Shown in pieces: positions 1 through 11,052 of a stretch of 64,000 bases of DNA. The notes beneath the pieces are model-generated. The model saw only the letters and a program-made list of their open reading frames with translations, was not told where the DNA came from and made no database searches. The DNA comes from Rotaria sp. Silwood1. Its lineage: Eukaryota; Rotifera; Eurotatoria; Philodinida; Philodinidae. The DNA is taken from assembly GCA_905250075.1 (NCBI GenBank), contig CAJNOP010000107.1, forward strand, positions 186,551 through 250,550. The letters are read 5' to 3'. Numbering within the stretch: position 1 is the stretch's first letter; the number at the start of each line of letters is the position of its first letter. The position numbers were made by a program, and so were the translations under genes.

Positions 1-1525
1 AAAAAAATCATAATCAAATCAATTATTTGGTACATGAAAGATCCATACTAAAAAGGTTTTGGTCTATGTTTTTGTTCAAATCTTTGATATTTGAAAAATA
101 AACTTATTATTCTCTCTTGTTAATGAAAGATCATTAAAATTCGAAGTCATTATATTTCCATTTCAAGTTGAAACGAATCAAACATAAATGGGTGTTGAGT
201 GTGTCGATAAGCCACGAGAAAACGAATACCCACATTCTTAAATATACCAACACACACCCATAGAGTAGCTCTCTCCTTTATATTCACAGTAACCTACGTT
301 CTTATTTTTCTTCAATTAACCTTTGTTGTTTAACACCATCAACTAAACATTTAAGTCGAAGATTTCGATTCACAAATAAGTTTTTTATGATGATATTGGA
401 TTCCTGACTGAGTATGTTATCGATATAGTTTAATTGATTTCTTTGATGAAAATAAGTCTATTCAAGAGAATCAAAACAATTAAAATTAGGTACTCACATT
501 GTTTTAATTTTTTGCTTTTTGAGGAAATTAGAATTTATCCGTTCATATATTTGACATTAATTATAGCAAAAAAGGCGTGTGGATGAGTGTACATGTGCTT
601 GTGGTTGTCATGTCTAAACTCACATTCATATATACTCACATCTACCTTTTTTGATACATGCTGCACATTGTTGTTCCTCGAGAACAATCTTCTATGGCTG
701 AAAGAGGATTTAGTTAATATCTTAGAAATGTTTCTGATAAGTTTTTATTGTTAACTATTCAAAAGTAAAATAAAATAAAATTTTATTGGACAAACAAGGA
801 GAAAGTATTTTGAAGAATATAATTCGTTTTTTTACTTAAACATCAAGTAAAAAGTTGATCAAGTTGTTTTAATTCGAAGATAATTGTGAAGTTTCTTTTG
901 ATTTCATAAAGGAGAAAAATTTCGTTAAAAAAATGATTTAAATGAAATCGAAGAGGAATGGGAAAAATAAAAAGAAATTTTCACATAAAAATGAATTTAT
1001 GAAGAAAAAAACAAAACTTGACAATTCTTTAGTGATAAATAAAATTTTTCAAAAAAAAATAATTTTCATGTTGAAGAAGATTTTATGCCACTATTCTGAG
1101 TTATGAGAGTAAAGTTCATAAAAAAAAACAAAGCAAAGATTTAAAGAATTTGCTAACAAAATCAAAAATAATGATAAAATTAGGATGAACATGTGATTTT
1201 TAATTGGAAAAATGATTTATATTCAAAATCGAATAAAATTTTTTTACTAAAATTATAATTTAAAATCAATAAGTTTAATTAAATAGTTAACTGATTATTA
1301 TTTTCTCTAAAAATTCATATGTTTGAAAAAATGAAAAATTTCTACTTGCTCAATTAAAGATAAAATTATTTGTTTGAATCGATTAACATCAGAAAATTTT
1401 TGTTTTCTTCTTCTTTATTTTTTCAAATATGTAAAATTTCAAGTTGATTATAATCTTTAATCAAATATACAAAAATTATCTATTTTTTGTTATGTTTATT
1501 TAAATATTTATGAAATTTTTGAGAA
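1..1525. other. non-coding, AT-rich
   Basis: No supportable gene. The stretch is A/T-rich with stops in all frames. It holds two small G-rich/C-rich inverted pairs (190-260 and 577-646) of the TGTGGG-like type discussed in the findings. Confidence 0.6.
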
Positions 1526-2574
1526 CTAACGGGTGGTCGAAAATTTTTTGGACAAAATGTTTGTTCACTTTTGACTCGCCAGAAAGTGTTTCCGACAAAT
1601 CAAAAGTTATGGGTTGGGATCAGAATTTAGTGCTCTTTCCAAATATGGGCTTAGAAATTTTGTCTTAGTTTTTGTTCGAGAGTAGTGAAATAATGTTTGA
1701 AAGGCCCAAAAAATTTGTTTGGACGGAACTTGTGGGCCGAAGATTCCAATGAACATGTTTGTTCATTTTGGCCCGCTTCAAAGTATTTCAGACAAGCCAA
1801 AAGCTATAGATCACGACCAGAATTTTGTGCTCTTTTTGAATATGGACTTAGAAATGTTGTGCCTATTTTCGTTGAAGAGTAGCGAGAAACTTTTTGAAAG
1901 GCTCGAAAAATTATTACTAATGGTGAACCTACAGGTTTTTGTTCACGCTACAAGTTCCTTTTCGAACATGCTAAAAATTGTTGAAGCGAGTCGTTTTGTA
2001 GGGTGAACACTGCTCTACACAGTGTGATATTCATCTAAGCTGTAGCTTTTATTCAAGTGAAGCTACAAGCATTATATCAAGAGCTCCTTTCTATGTAATA
2101 CAGTTTTTAGTCAAAAAGTCGATTTTTCAAAAATGGGTATTTAGGAAAAACGAAAATTGAGGTGTCTTGTCAGAAGACAAAAGAAACCTGAAATAGTGTA
2201 TTTTGTAGAATAGCTTCTGATCTACAAGCTGATATATAAATAAAGATTCCAACTTTTAGTTTCCAATCGCAATAGTGAAAATAAAAAAATGTGCGGAAAA
2301 ATTTTCTGTCCAAACTAAGTTTTTGGGCTTTTCAGAGATTATTTCACTACTCTCGAACAAAACCTAAGACAAAATTTCTAAGCCCATATTCGGAAAGAGC
2401 ACTAAATTCTGATCCCAACCCATAACTTTTGNNNNNNNNNNNNNNNNNNNNNNNNNNNNNNNNNNNNNNNNNNNNNNNNNNNNNNNNNNNNNNNNNNNNN
2501 NNNNNNNNNNNNNNNNNNNNNNNNNNNNNNNGTGAACAAACATTTTGTCCAAAAAATTTTCGACCACCCGTTAG
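1526..2574. repeat. large inverted repeat around a diverged spacer
   Basis: The left arm (about 1526-1735) reappears as its reverse complement at about 2295-2574; compare gggtggtcgaaaattttt at 1531 with its complement ending near 2570. Inside the left half, a second diverged copy of the same unit follows head to tail (about 1695-1915), giving a tandem repeat of roughly 190 bp. The right arm contains a 100-N gap. No transposase is visible. It could be a foldback element or part of a larger repeat family. Confidence 0.75.
2432..2531. other. assembly gap (100 N)
   Basis: Exactly 100 N, so probably a nominal length. It lies within the right arm of the 1526-2574 inverted repeat, where the other arm has only about 32 bp between the matching flanks. 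Confidence 0.98.
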
Positions 2575-4917
2575 ATTAAAATCGTTCTCGTTCATTTTTC
2601 TGAATTTCATCGAATTCATCAAAAATCTTAAACAAAAACTTTTTAACGATATTTTATAATGAAACATTTTTTTTTTATAATTAAGACCCAATTTATGATT
2701 CATAATAAATATATTCCATTGAATTTGTTTTATCTATTTCAATAGATAATCAAGAGTGGATGTTCGTGTATCTGGGTGTGGGTATGGAACTTCTATTCCA
2801 CTATGTTCACCTACACCCTCCCGGTCTTTGATTCCGGTTTCATTTAAAACTTTTTATTGTTTTTGATCCTGTTTTTGTTTCTAAAAAAAACGACTTTTCT
2901 AATAATCTGTATGATTCTTTGAATACATATAAAATGAATATTGATGGTTTTGAGAAATTAACAGTAGGACAATACCTTTATATGCATGCATCAAAACTAA
3001 AGAAATATAATACCACTTTTTTTGTCTGCTTCAAAACTATCCTTCGTGCTGGCCATGTGACTTAGAAAATCCTTTCAGAGCTCACAGTTCTTGCACAGAT
3101 ACAAAATTTAAATGAGTGAGCTTTAATCGACGTTCATTCAAGAGTCTCTTTGATAATAACAAAATTTAGACTCTACAGAACTACAAGTATTATTGTTAGT
3201 GAGGACCTCCAAGGTGATTCCCATTCCGGATCGAAAATAGTGATTTTGTAGATCCATAATTTTATCTCAATCATAAATAAAAAGGGTCTATTTGTAGACT
3301 ATTAGTCAGAACAGAATAATAAATATGAAAATATGCAGTCTAGTTCTGGAACAGCAAATATTACGGGACCAGTTTTAGCAAGTTTTAAGTCCTGATTACT
3401 CTTCCGACGAGACCGGGACCAATTTGAAAACCCCTAGTAGAGACTGATACCCACACCTACACCCACTCCGACATCCACATTTACACCCATACATTCCTTA
3501 ACAAATAGAGAAACAAAGAAAAGCAACATGGTCGAAATAGAGTTCAGTAGTGTAGTGAATAATACGCTTAAATTTTGTTAAAGAAGTTGCCAGACAACCA
3601 ATCGAAATCAATGAAAATTTTGCAACTCTTGATATGTGTAATCTCTTCATCAACATTTCAGAGAACAAAGCTGAAGACGTTACAATAAATGGTGAAGACC
3701 AATTGTGTTTAGTTGAATAACAATTTTTATTAAAAAAAGAATGGAGTACCAATGAGTGACTCTTTAAGTCCCTTTATTGCAGATATATTGGCGTGGTTCG
3801 CCGACCTGAAGTCCCAGTTTACTTTTAAGTATAAGAAGTGGAGTTCTATTCACTTGTCTTGCTCAAATCGGAACCACAGTTTCACGCTGCTCAGTGGATC
3901 GAACATTACCGAAGATTTCGTAGTACAATATATGGTTACAACCAAAAGTGAACTGGGGTGCTTGAGCCGCCCGAATGTCCAGTCAGGACGTATATATATT
4001 ATCACTCTCATATTCACGCATCCACAACTACATCCATGTTTATCTACCGCGATACTCATGCAGCAAATCAACATCCACTCACCGCATATGATTCGGATGA
4101 ATGTTAGTCCGAAAAAACTGGTTAGCTCAATTCTCAACATGAAAGCACTTATTAGTCGAAAACTATGCAGGTATGACACACTGATGAATTATTAATATGA
4201 AACCTCTAATTTCCAATAGCTACTCAAGATGCTCATCAATGTGTTCTGCGTCAATAAATGATTGTTCACCATGGAAAGTGCAAAAAAAAATGAGAAAATC
4301 GTTCGAAATCTTATAGCACAACATGGAGAATCATTTTCATCATGTCTCTAGTCATTTCCACAGACGTCAATCAAACATTAACCGATGCATAAAAAACCTT
4401 CGAAAGAAATTCATTGTAAATTGTAAATCTATGTATAACAACTTTCACCTATTCTTTTTTCAGAACATCAGATATCCATCAATTGACACGGAGTTTCCAT
4501 GTATATCAACTGTGGGCACTATTCTAGCGAATGAAGATGTGATTGTCTCTCAGCAAACTTGAATTCTATTGGTGTTCGTAGTAACATCACATCGATGCAA
4601 CGTTTGAGAGTTAGTGCCTTATCATTAGTGTTTGCATTTGATTAGATAGCAATTGTGGCAATAATGGTTTGACACACGTGTTATTCTTATTAAATTGTAT
4701 CAGGTGAAAAATATAGGGTTGTCTTTCTGCTGTTAAAAGCTATAAGATTTCTTGTTAAGCATACATACTGTTCTGCTCACCATCTGAACCACTTCTAGCT
4801 TTATTTTGGATCAGTCTAGAACTCTTACCGATTTTAGTTTTATCTTTGGGAAATGTGATGATCTATGTATTGATATTACAATAGTAGTATAATGTTTGAT
4901 TTAGATGACATAAACGA
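2575..4917. other. non-coding with weak small open frames
   Basis: No recognised gene. TGTGGG-like runs lie at 2774-2822 (G-rich then C-rich) and 3445-3490 (C-rich only). Open frames at 3752-4195 and 4323-4562 have intron-like GT...AG signals (for example donor at 4416 and acceptor at 4463), but no family is recognisable and frames shift at an A-run near 4285. If anything was coded here, it is probably a relic. Confidence 0.45.
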
Positions 4918-5913
4918 ATGATGCAATATCAAAAGATTGGACATACTGATATTGAAATATCTCGCATAATTCTCGGCTGTGGAAATTTCGGTGGTATTGG
5001 TTCTGCTCCAGCATTCTTTAATCAAGGAGAAAATGAAGAGCAAGCATATGAAATTCTTGATGCTGCCGTTCGTCTTGGTATAACAACATTTGATACAGCT
5101 GATGCTTATGGAGGTGGAAGAAGTGAATTATATATAGGAAATTGGTTGAAAAAATGTGACGAAAACGTTAGAAGTAATATAGTATTAAGTTCAAAAACAT
5201 ATAATCCAATGTTTATTGGCGATAGTAAAGGATTATCAAAAGAAAGAATATCAGAGAAAATTGAGGGTACATTGAAACGTCTTGGAATAAAGCAATTGGA
5301 TATGTATCTTTCACATGAAATGGATGAAGAAACCCCACTGGAAGAAACACTTAATTGTTTTAATGAATTACAAAAAAATGGAAAAATACGTGCATATGGT
5401 GCATCAAATATCACTTGTGAACAATTAGAAAAAAGCATATCTATTTGTGATAACCTTGGTTTAAATAAATATGAATGGGTACAAAATTCCATGTCATTAT
5501 TAAATTATCGAGAAGGAGAAAACATGTTACAAATGTGCTCTAAATATGGTCTAGGCTTTACTCCTTATAGTCCATTAGCTGGCGGATGGTTAACAGGAAA
5601 ATATCAAAAACAATTCAATTATGAACCTGGTTCTCGAATGGCACTACGACCTGAACCATATGAAATATATGTTCAACATCAAGAAAGTATATGTGATGGA
5701 TTGAATTTAATGAGAAAAATCAGTAAGGAACGATTTGGTAATATAAGTATTGCTAGTTTAAGTTTAGCTTGGTTACTTGGTGACTCTCGAATAACAGGAA
5801 TAATTATTGGACCTCGCAAACCAGAGCATTTGGAACCTATACGTGAAGCATTAAATATACGTCTTAATGAAACTGATCGGGTCGACTTAATTAATTTATT
5901 TCCAGTATTGTAA
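4918..5913 (+). CDS. aldo/keto reductase (331 aa, intronless)
   Basis: This is a soluble NAD(P)H-dependent oxidoreductase of the aldo/keto reductase superfamily, which reduces aldehydes and ketones; the substrate cannot be read from the sequence. The protein opens with the usual strand and glycine-rich segment (RIILGCGNFGG). The complete catalytic tetrad is present: Asp59 (TFDTADAY), Tyr64, Lys93 (LSSKTY) and His133 (MYLSHEMDEE). GASN at 161-164 and the C-terminal IIIGPRKPEHL cofactor-binding segment also fit, and the length is normal for the family. Two ATGs are adjacent, at 4918 and 4921, and either could start translation. Unlike most other genes in the window it has no intron and reads like bacterial or fungal members, which makes horizontal acquisition possible. 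The enzyme class is certain; the subfamily is not. Confidence 0.93.
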   Translation: MMQYQKIGHTDIEISRIILGCGNFGGIGSAPAFFNQGENEEQAYEILDAAVRLGITTFDTADAYGGGRSELYIGNWLKKCDENVRSNIVLSSKTYNPMFIGDSKGLSKERISEKIEGTLKRLGIKQLDMYLSHEMDEETPLEETLNCFNELQKNGKIRAYGASNITCEQLEKSISICDNLGLNKYEWVQNSMSLLNYREGENMLQMCSKYGLGFTPYSPLAGGWLTGKYQKQFNYEPGSRMALRPEPYEIYVQHQESICDGLNLMRKISKERFGNISIASLSLAWLLGDSRITGIIIGPRKPEHLEPIREALNIRLNETDRVDLINLFPVL

Positions 5914-7260
5914 ACTGATACGTTTGTTTATGTTCATTAATTGTCATTATCGCACAGTTAATATATGAGAGTAATACTAAAAACATTTGTGTGCGTTTTT
6001 TCTTTTATACTATCGTATTATTCTGTTTTATATTTTATGAAAATTTCGTTTTCTTTTTCTGTAATATTGCCTGATAATGACATATTATTTTATCATGTTT
6101 CAATACAGAAAGGTAAAAATAATACACAAATAAAAAAAAAAAAATGTGAAAATCACGATAAATATATTCTTAGTTCAACAGTAATTAAAAAAATCGCATT
6201 CAAGTATTCGTTGTCCTTCTATTCTGCAATATTGCTCGAATACAATGAATAGTAACATATAGCATAAATTATATTTTGTGCACTAGCATTGTATCTGTTG
6301 CATGCATCCATGAGATCATACTAATTGACGAATCTCAAGATAAATAATTGCTCAACAAGTGTTGAAGCCTATTCTTTCTGAAATTAGTACGATTTGAAAC
6401 CAATTTTGATAGGATTCATTTATAAAAAAAAGAAAAAAAGTTACGAAATAATCTTTACCAGACTCCATCGAAAAATGGATGACTTTCCAAACTGACATTC
6501 AACTTTTTGGCAAATGATCTTTGGAAAAAATCTAAGCGACCAATTTATTTTCACAGAATCGTTCAAAAAGAAAGTCGAGATATGAATCCGCACATCTATT
6601 CTACTATATAAACTTAGTGTTCAATGCATATGCGTCAAATAGAATATTTAGTTTTGAGATGCTAAGTTTTCTAAAAAATGTTCAATATTCGAGCAAATAC
6701 AAAATAAGAATGGAAGTTCAATAGTGGCAGATTTCTTATTATGTCGCTCAAATGAATCTCATATATAACATAAATACTATCAGCAAGCATAACAAGAAGT
6801 TTCATCATGATATTCATTCAATGCAATGTTTTGAAGAGAGAAAGACAAAGAAAGAGCATTTGTCTTTGCTCTTAATAAATGTTAAGCTTGATATAACGAA
6901 AACAAAACCAATAATCTATCGAATAATATCAAACAAAGAGAAAGAAAAAGTCAAGGCATTTTATCTTATAAACCAGTATAAAGGTTAAACATGAACACAT
7001 CTGTGTTTGTCATCTGTTGGTTTTTTATCCAGGGATTTGTGGTAAGCAAAATGATATCGTTTGGATGCAATTGGTTTTTTTGTATAACTCAAATATCAAA
7101 CAGTTTTAATGGCATATTTTTATTATAAGTTTAATGCTTTTTTTCATCAAACATTATCGTTTCATGTATTTTTGCATCGATCATTATGACACTTGAAGAG
7201 TTGAATCCTTATTGTTTTAGATTTAGTTTCGTTTAGAATCGATAGCATCAATTATAGAAA
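5914..7260. other. intergenic; possible 5'UTR intron of the peptidase gene
   Basis: No gene is supported. Short open frames at 5965-6252 and 6752-6988 are A/T-rich and look like chance. A donor-like GTAAGC at 7042 and acceptor TTGTTTTAG ending at 7220 could bound a 5'UTR intron of the downstream gene. An in-frame TAG just after the acceptor rules out adding coding sequence upstream. Confidence 0.4.
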
Positions 7261-9348
7261 ATGCAATTATATTTATTATTTGTTTTCACACTTCTGTGGT
7301 GTTTATCGATTCAAACTCAGTCAAAGCTAACTATTGATGAATTTTTTAATGCGACTACTTTTCGATCAGTGAGTATGTCTCCGAATGGTCGATATTTATT
7401 AATATATAGTCAACGTCCAGCATGGGATTCCAATTCTTTCGAGAACAGTTTATGGCTTTATGAAACTTATGGACGACGAAAACAATTGATTACTAAACAA
7501 TTGTCCGAAATCATGCAACCAAAATGGTCACCAAGTGGAGATTGGTTCGTATTCTTAATCAATGACAAAGCTGTAGCTGATTCAACAGATGATCTTCATC
7601 GTTTTCGACGTTCAGTCGATAATCAGCCGAAAAATGAGCAACAGATTCATCTCTATAGTGTTTCTTCAGATGAATTGTTATCTATTGAAATTGGTAATCA
7701 AATTCCATTGGCTCTGGCATGGTCAGATGTTGACTCGTCGCTTTATTTCGCTGCACAATCATCTCAATCGACAAAAGATGCTGATCATTCGTATGAAGCC
7801 AAATGGAAAGACGTGATTCAATATCGTCGACGCAAACCCACTGATGATAGTACAATCTATCGTATTGATATAAGCATAAAAAATCGAAGAGTTTCTAGCA
7901 AAATTAATTTTGTCAAGCATCTTAATTTCATAGTTGGTGAACTATTGTTTGTGCCATCTGAACATAAACTGGTGTGCACCTCTGTAGTGGCGATTGTTGA
8001 AAATTTAAGTGATATCGAAATGTATTCTATTGATTTGTATAAGTCATCATCATTAACAAGACTAACAAACAATGAAGGAATCGAAAATAATCTACGACTA
8101 TCTAGTGATGGCAAATATGTATTTTTTCAAGTCTTTTCAGTTAGATCAAGTAATGAAAAATTCAATAATACACAAATACGACTATACTCAATCGATCTAA
8201 CAAATGGACAGATTCAAAATTGGGGAAAAGGTTTCGAAGGAAATGTTAGAGATTATGCCATTAGATCTGAAGGTGGTGTTTTTATATTGGGACAATTGGG
8301 AACCAATGTGCATATATACACTCAACAATCACCATCGAAATATTTATTTATGGAACGTGGTTGGAATGGAACTTATCGAATGATCTCTTCATCAACATCA
8401 AAACGATATTCATCAGTTGCTTTTCTTCATTCATCTTTCGAGCAACCAGAAGAAGTTTATTTTGTTGATCATATCGACGATCTTCGTTCGGCAAAAGCAA
8501 TTACTAGTGGAAATCAATTGTTCACAAAACGAGATCTACCAAGAGCTAAATTGTACAAATGGACAAATAATGATGATGATCGTATGATCGAAGGCATTTT
8601 ACATTATCCACCAGGAAAATTTGAACGTAAAAATTTACCTCTTCTTGTTCTGATTCATGGTGGTCCTACTGATGCCAATTTAAATATTTTCCTCCCAGAC
8701 TGGTACAGTTGGGCTCCATTAGCTGCTACAGAAGGGTGGTTAGTACTCGAACCAAACTATCGAGGTTCGACTGGTTATGGCGATCAGTTTCTCAATGAAA
8801 TTACTTGTCAACCGTTGTCTCTACCGGGAAAAGATATTCTTGCTGGTGTTGATCGTCTTATTAAGGATGGCATTGCTGATCCAACACGACTTACCATTGG
8901 AGGTTATAGTTACGGAGGATATCTAACGAATTGGTTGATTACACAAACGACACGTTTCAATGCTGCCCTTTCTGGTGCGGGAGGAGTCGAGCATGTTTCT
9001 AGTTGGGGTACTTCAGATTTTCCTACGTATCTAAATACTATATTTGGTGGACTTCCATGGGAAATACCACAAATTTATTCCAAACAATCAGTTATGGAGA
9101 AGTTAGATAAAATACATACACCGACACATATTATCACTGGCGCTAATGATATTCGGGTTTCTGCCGATCAAAGTGTTATGTTAGCGCGTGGTTTAAATTA
9201 CCTCGGAGTACCAGTCAAGTTGTTACTTTTCCCAAATGAAGGACACTCGTTGAGCAACAATCCTTGGCATGGAAAAATTAAAATTCGAGAAGAACTCAAA
9301 TGGTTAGAAAAATATGGTCATGTATCTTTGGTTACAACAACAAACTAG
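7261..9348 (+). CDS. secreted S9-family prolyl-oligopeptidase-like serine peptidase (695 aa)
   Basis: This is a predicted secreted or lumenal serine peptidase of clan SC, family S9, nearest in motif style to the acylaminoacyl/dipeptidyl-peptidase 5 group (S9C). Residues 1-21 form a hydrophobic signal peptide ending near TQS. Residues ~25-430 look like the WD-type beta-propeller that gates the active site. The C-terminal part is an alpha/beta hydrolase: oxyanion-region HGGPT at 466-470, nucleophile Ser550 in GGYSYGGY, Asp630 in GANDIRV and His662 in NEGHSL, so the triad is complete. Such enzymes remove short peptides from N-termini. The gene is intronless and on the same strand as the aldo/keto reductase. 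The family and active site are secure; the exact specificity and the S9C assignment are inferred. Confidence 0.92.
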   Translation: MQLYLLFVFTLLWCLSIQTQSKLTIDEFFNATTFRSVSMSPNGRYLLIYSQRPAWDSNSFENSLWLYETYGRRKQLITKQLSEIMQPKWSPSGDWFVFLINDKAVADSTDDLHRFRRSVDNQPKNEQQIHLYSVSSDELLSIEIGNQIPLALAWSDVDSSLYFAAQSSQSTKDADHSYEAKWKDVIQYRRRKPTDDSTIYRIDISIKNRRVSSKINFVKHLNFIVGELLFVPSEHKLVCTSVVAIVENLSDIEMYSIDLYKSSSLTRLTNNEGIENNLRLSSDGKYVFFQVFSVRSSNEKFNNTQIRLYSIDLTNGQIQNWGKGFEGNVRDYAIRSEGGVFILGQLGTNVHIYTQQSPSKYLFMERGWNGTYRMISSSTSKRYSSVAFLHSSFEQPEEVYFVDHIDDLRSAKAITSGNQLFTKRDLPRAKLYKWTNNDDDRMIEGILHYPPGKFERKNLPLLVLIHGGPTDANLNIFLPDWYSWAPLAATEGWLVLEPNYRGSTGYGDQFLNEITCQPLSLPGKDILAGVDRLIKDGIADPTRLTIGGYSYGGYLTNWLITQTTRFNAALSGAGGVEHVSSWGTSDFPTYLNTIFGGLPWEIPQIYSKQSVMEKLDKIHTPTHIITGANDIRVSADQSVMLARGLNYLGVPVKLLLFPNEGHSLSNNPWHGKIKIREELKWLEKYGHVSLVTTTN

Positions 9349-9467
9349 GCACATATTCCAATCGAATGAATGAAAGAACCATTTAAGGCAGTTTTTATAC
9401 CTTACTTCACATTTAAAACCATAGGCATCGCACTTGTAGTATTTAGTTTTGCTTGCTTTTTGTCGAG

Positions 9468-9473
9468 AATAAA
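9468..9473 (+). promoter_or_regulatory. candidate poly(A) signal of the S9 peptidase gene
   Basis: AATAAA lies about 120 nt after the stop codon at 9348, a plausible position for 3' end formation. In such AT-rich DNA the hexamer is common, so this is weak evidence. Confidence 0.4.
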
Positions 9474-10292
9474 TAATACATTATTACAATCCTATTTATG
9501 TATTATGTTATTTCTCATTTTCAAACCATATCGATTGGCTTCTAACTGTATATTCTTGAACATCAAATACTTAAATTAGGAACAATACAATATGTGTGGA
9601 CATTCAAAGTTCGACAGTATATAGAATTATTTGTAAGAGATGATAACAAAATCGTTTATTTGAGAATGGTTCTTCTTTTTAAATTATCCTGTTCTCGATA
9701 GACCTATATTCACCTCGAATAGTTGACGAAAAAACCTTATTAGCTGCCTCCTTCTGACTTTAATGATGCTTTCGCCTGTAGATACACTATATAGTGTTCT
9801 AATAAAACTCTAAAAGGATTTCAGTTCCTATTGATATTTGACTGACGTGAGCTATCCAATTTTCAGCTGAAATTTTGTCCATATAGAGAACTCAAATAGA
9901 TTAGTTCCTATAAAAAAAAATTCACAAGTTTTAAACGAAGTCGTTTCTCAATATGAAACTTTCAAGGTAAAGACCGCTTTTCAGGGATAATGTATACGAC
10001 ATACATTTCTTGAAAGCTCCATAACTCGAAGAAACTTTATTAAAACCTTCTCAATTCTTTGATGGAAGTTATTCTAGTTGAGTTCTTAGAAAACTTAGAG
10101 CCTTTAGAAAGTAAACTTATTAAAAATTCGATAACTCAGTCAAATCTCAATAGAAACCAAAACCATTTCAATTGTTTCATCAGAACGAAATATAGTATCT
10201 ATAGGCAAAATCTCATTAGAATCAGAAAGGAGCAGTTGAAGTAGTTTCATCGTGAGCCAACCACATTATTATGATTTTAACGACTACTATAC
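9474..10292. other. non-coding
   Basis: Nothing recognisable was seen beyond A/T-rich sequence with short chance open frames. Confidence 0.5.
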
Positions 10293-10686
10293 ATGAATTT
10301 AGAACGGTCGATGAGCGAACTCATATTCGATCCATTTGAGTTTCTCAACACAATTCATCTATCAGACGCTTCTCATTTTTTCAATTTTCGTTTCTGTTTG
10401 TTTATTGTCAAATACACAGTAGAAATTTTCAATCAATATCGAAAAACGATTTTAATATCCTCTGTTGACATTATCTTCTACTAATTGTGAATCATATTAT
10501 TTTTTTACAACGTCTATCTATCTATCGGACGATGATGACATTCTACAATCAATAGACTATATTCTTGTTCAAGATTTTATACGATATCATCAACCTATTC
10601 GTTTTCAATCACTTTTATTTCATAGTCTTGGTTCTGTGGACATCAACCTAGTTAATTTCACTCTTCTACGGTTCGAATGTTGCTGA
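10293..10686 (+). pseudogene. decayed F-box-like family relic
   Basis: Two overlapping open frames (10293-10484 and 10465-10686) lie one reading frame apart. The first holds ELIFDPFEFLNTIHL and SHFFNFRF, which has the shape of the N-terminal F-box helix seen in bdelloid F-box-like families. The second holds IYLSDDDDILQSIDYIL followed by a leucine-rich stretch, which resembles the next segment of the same families. I read this as one gene broken by a frameshift around 10450-10490 and cut off after about 130 codons. The family link rests on remembered sequence patterns, not on a search. Confidence 0.4.
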
Positions 10687-11052
10687 TTTGAATATAAAAA
10701 AGAAGGTACTATCTCTTATATAAAAATAATTTTAAATTTAATTGAATTCCTATTTTTTCATTTCGATATTGAATTTCAAGACGAAGATATTTTTATGCAC
10801 CAATAATTATTTCATCGTCGTTTGAATCGTTGTCTCTCGAATCTGCTCCAGCTACTCTATCAATTGTCACATAAAATGTAAATGTTAAGTAAGACCATAC
10901 AAATATTCATAAAAAATAAAATTAAATAAAAAGAAGTCGTCTTTATTTATTTTTTTATTAAATCAAAAATCATAATAGTACAGTAAGGATTGGTTGTTTA
11001 GCTTTCTTTTTTCTTTCAATTTCTTTTCGTTTTTTTTTCTTCTTGACGAAGA
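10687..11052. other. intergenic; 3' region of the EGF-domain gene
   Basis: No gene. TTTATT at 10942-10947 is a candidate AATAAA poly(A) signal on the minus strand, about 110 nt beyond the stop codon of the minus-strand gene ending at 11053. Confidence 0.45.

Noticed and set aside
3752-4562. Open frames with intron-like signals upstream of the aldo/keto reductase
   Set aside because: Possible splices exist, but frames disagree at an A-run and no protein family can be named.
5965-6252. Short hydrophobic open frame after the aldo/keto reductase
   Set aside because: Phe/Ile/Ser-rich by base composition only; no motif, no relation to neighbours.
7000-7041. Possible extra coding exon of the S9 peptidase (an ATG with a hydrophobic stretch, then GTAAGC)
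   Set aside because: Joining to the acceptor at 7220 gives an immediate in-frame TAG, and the peptidase already has its own signal peptide from 7261.
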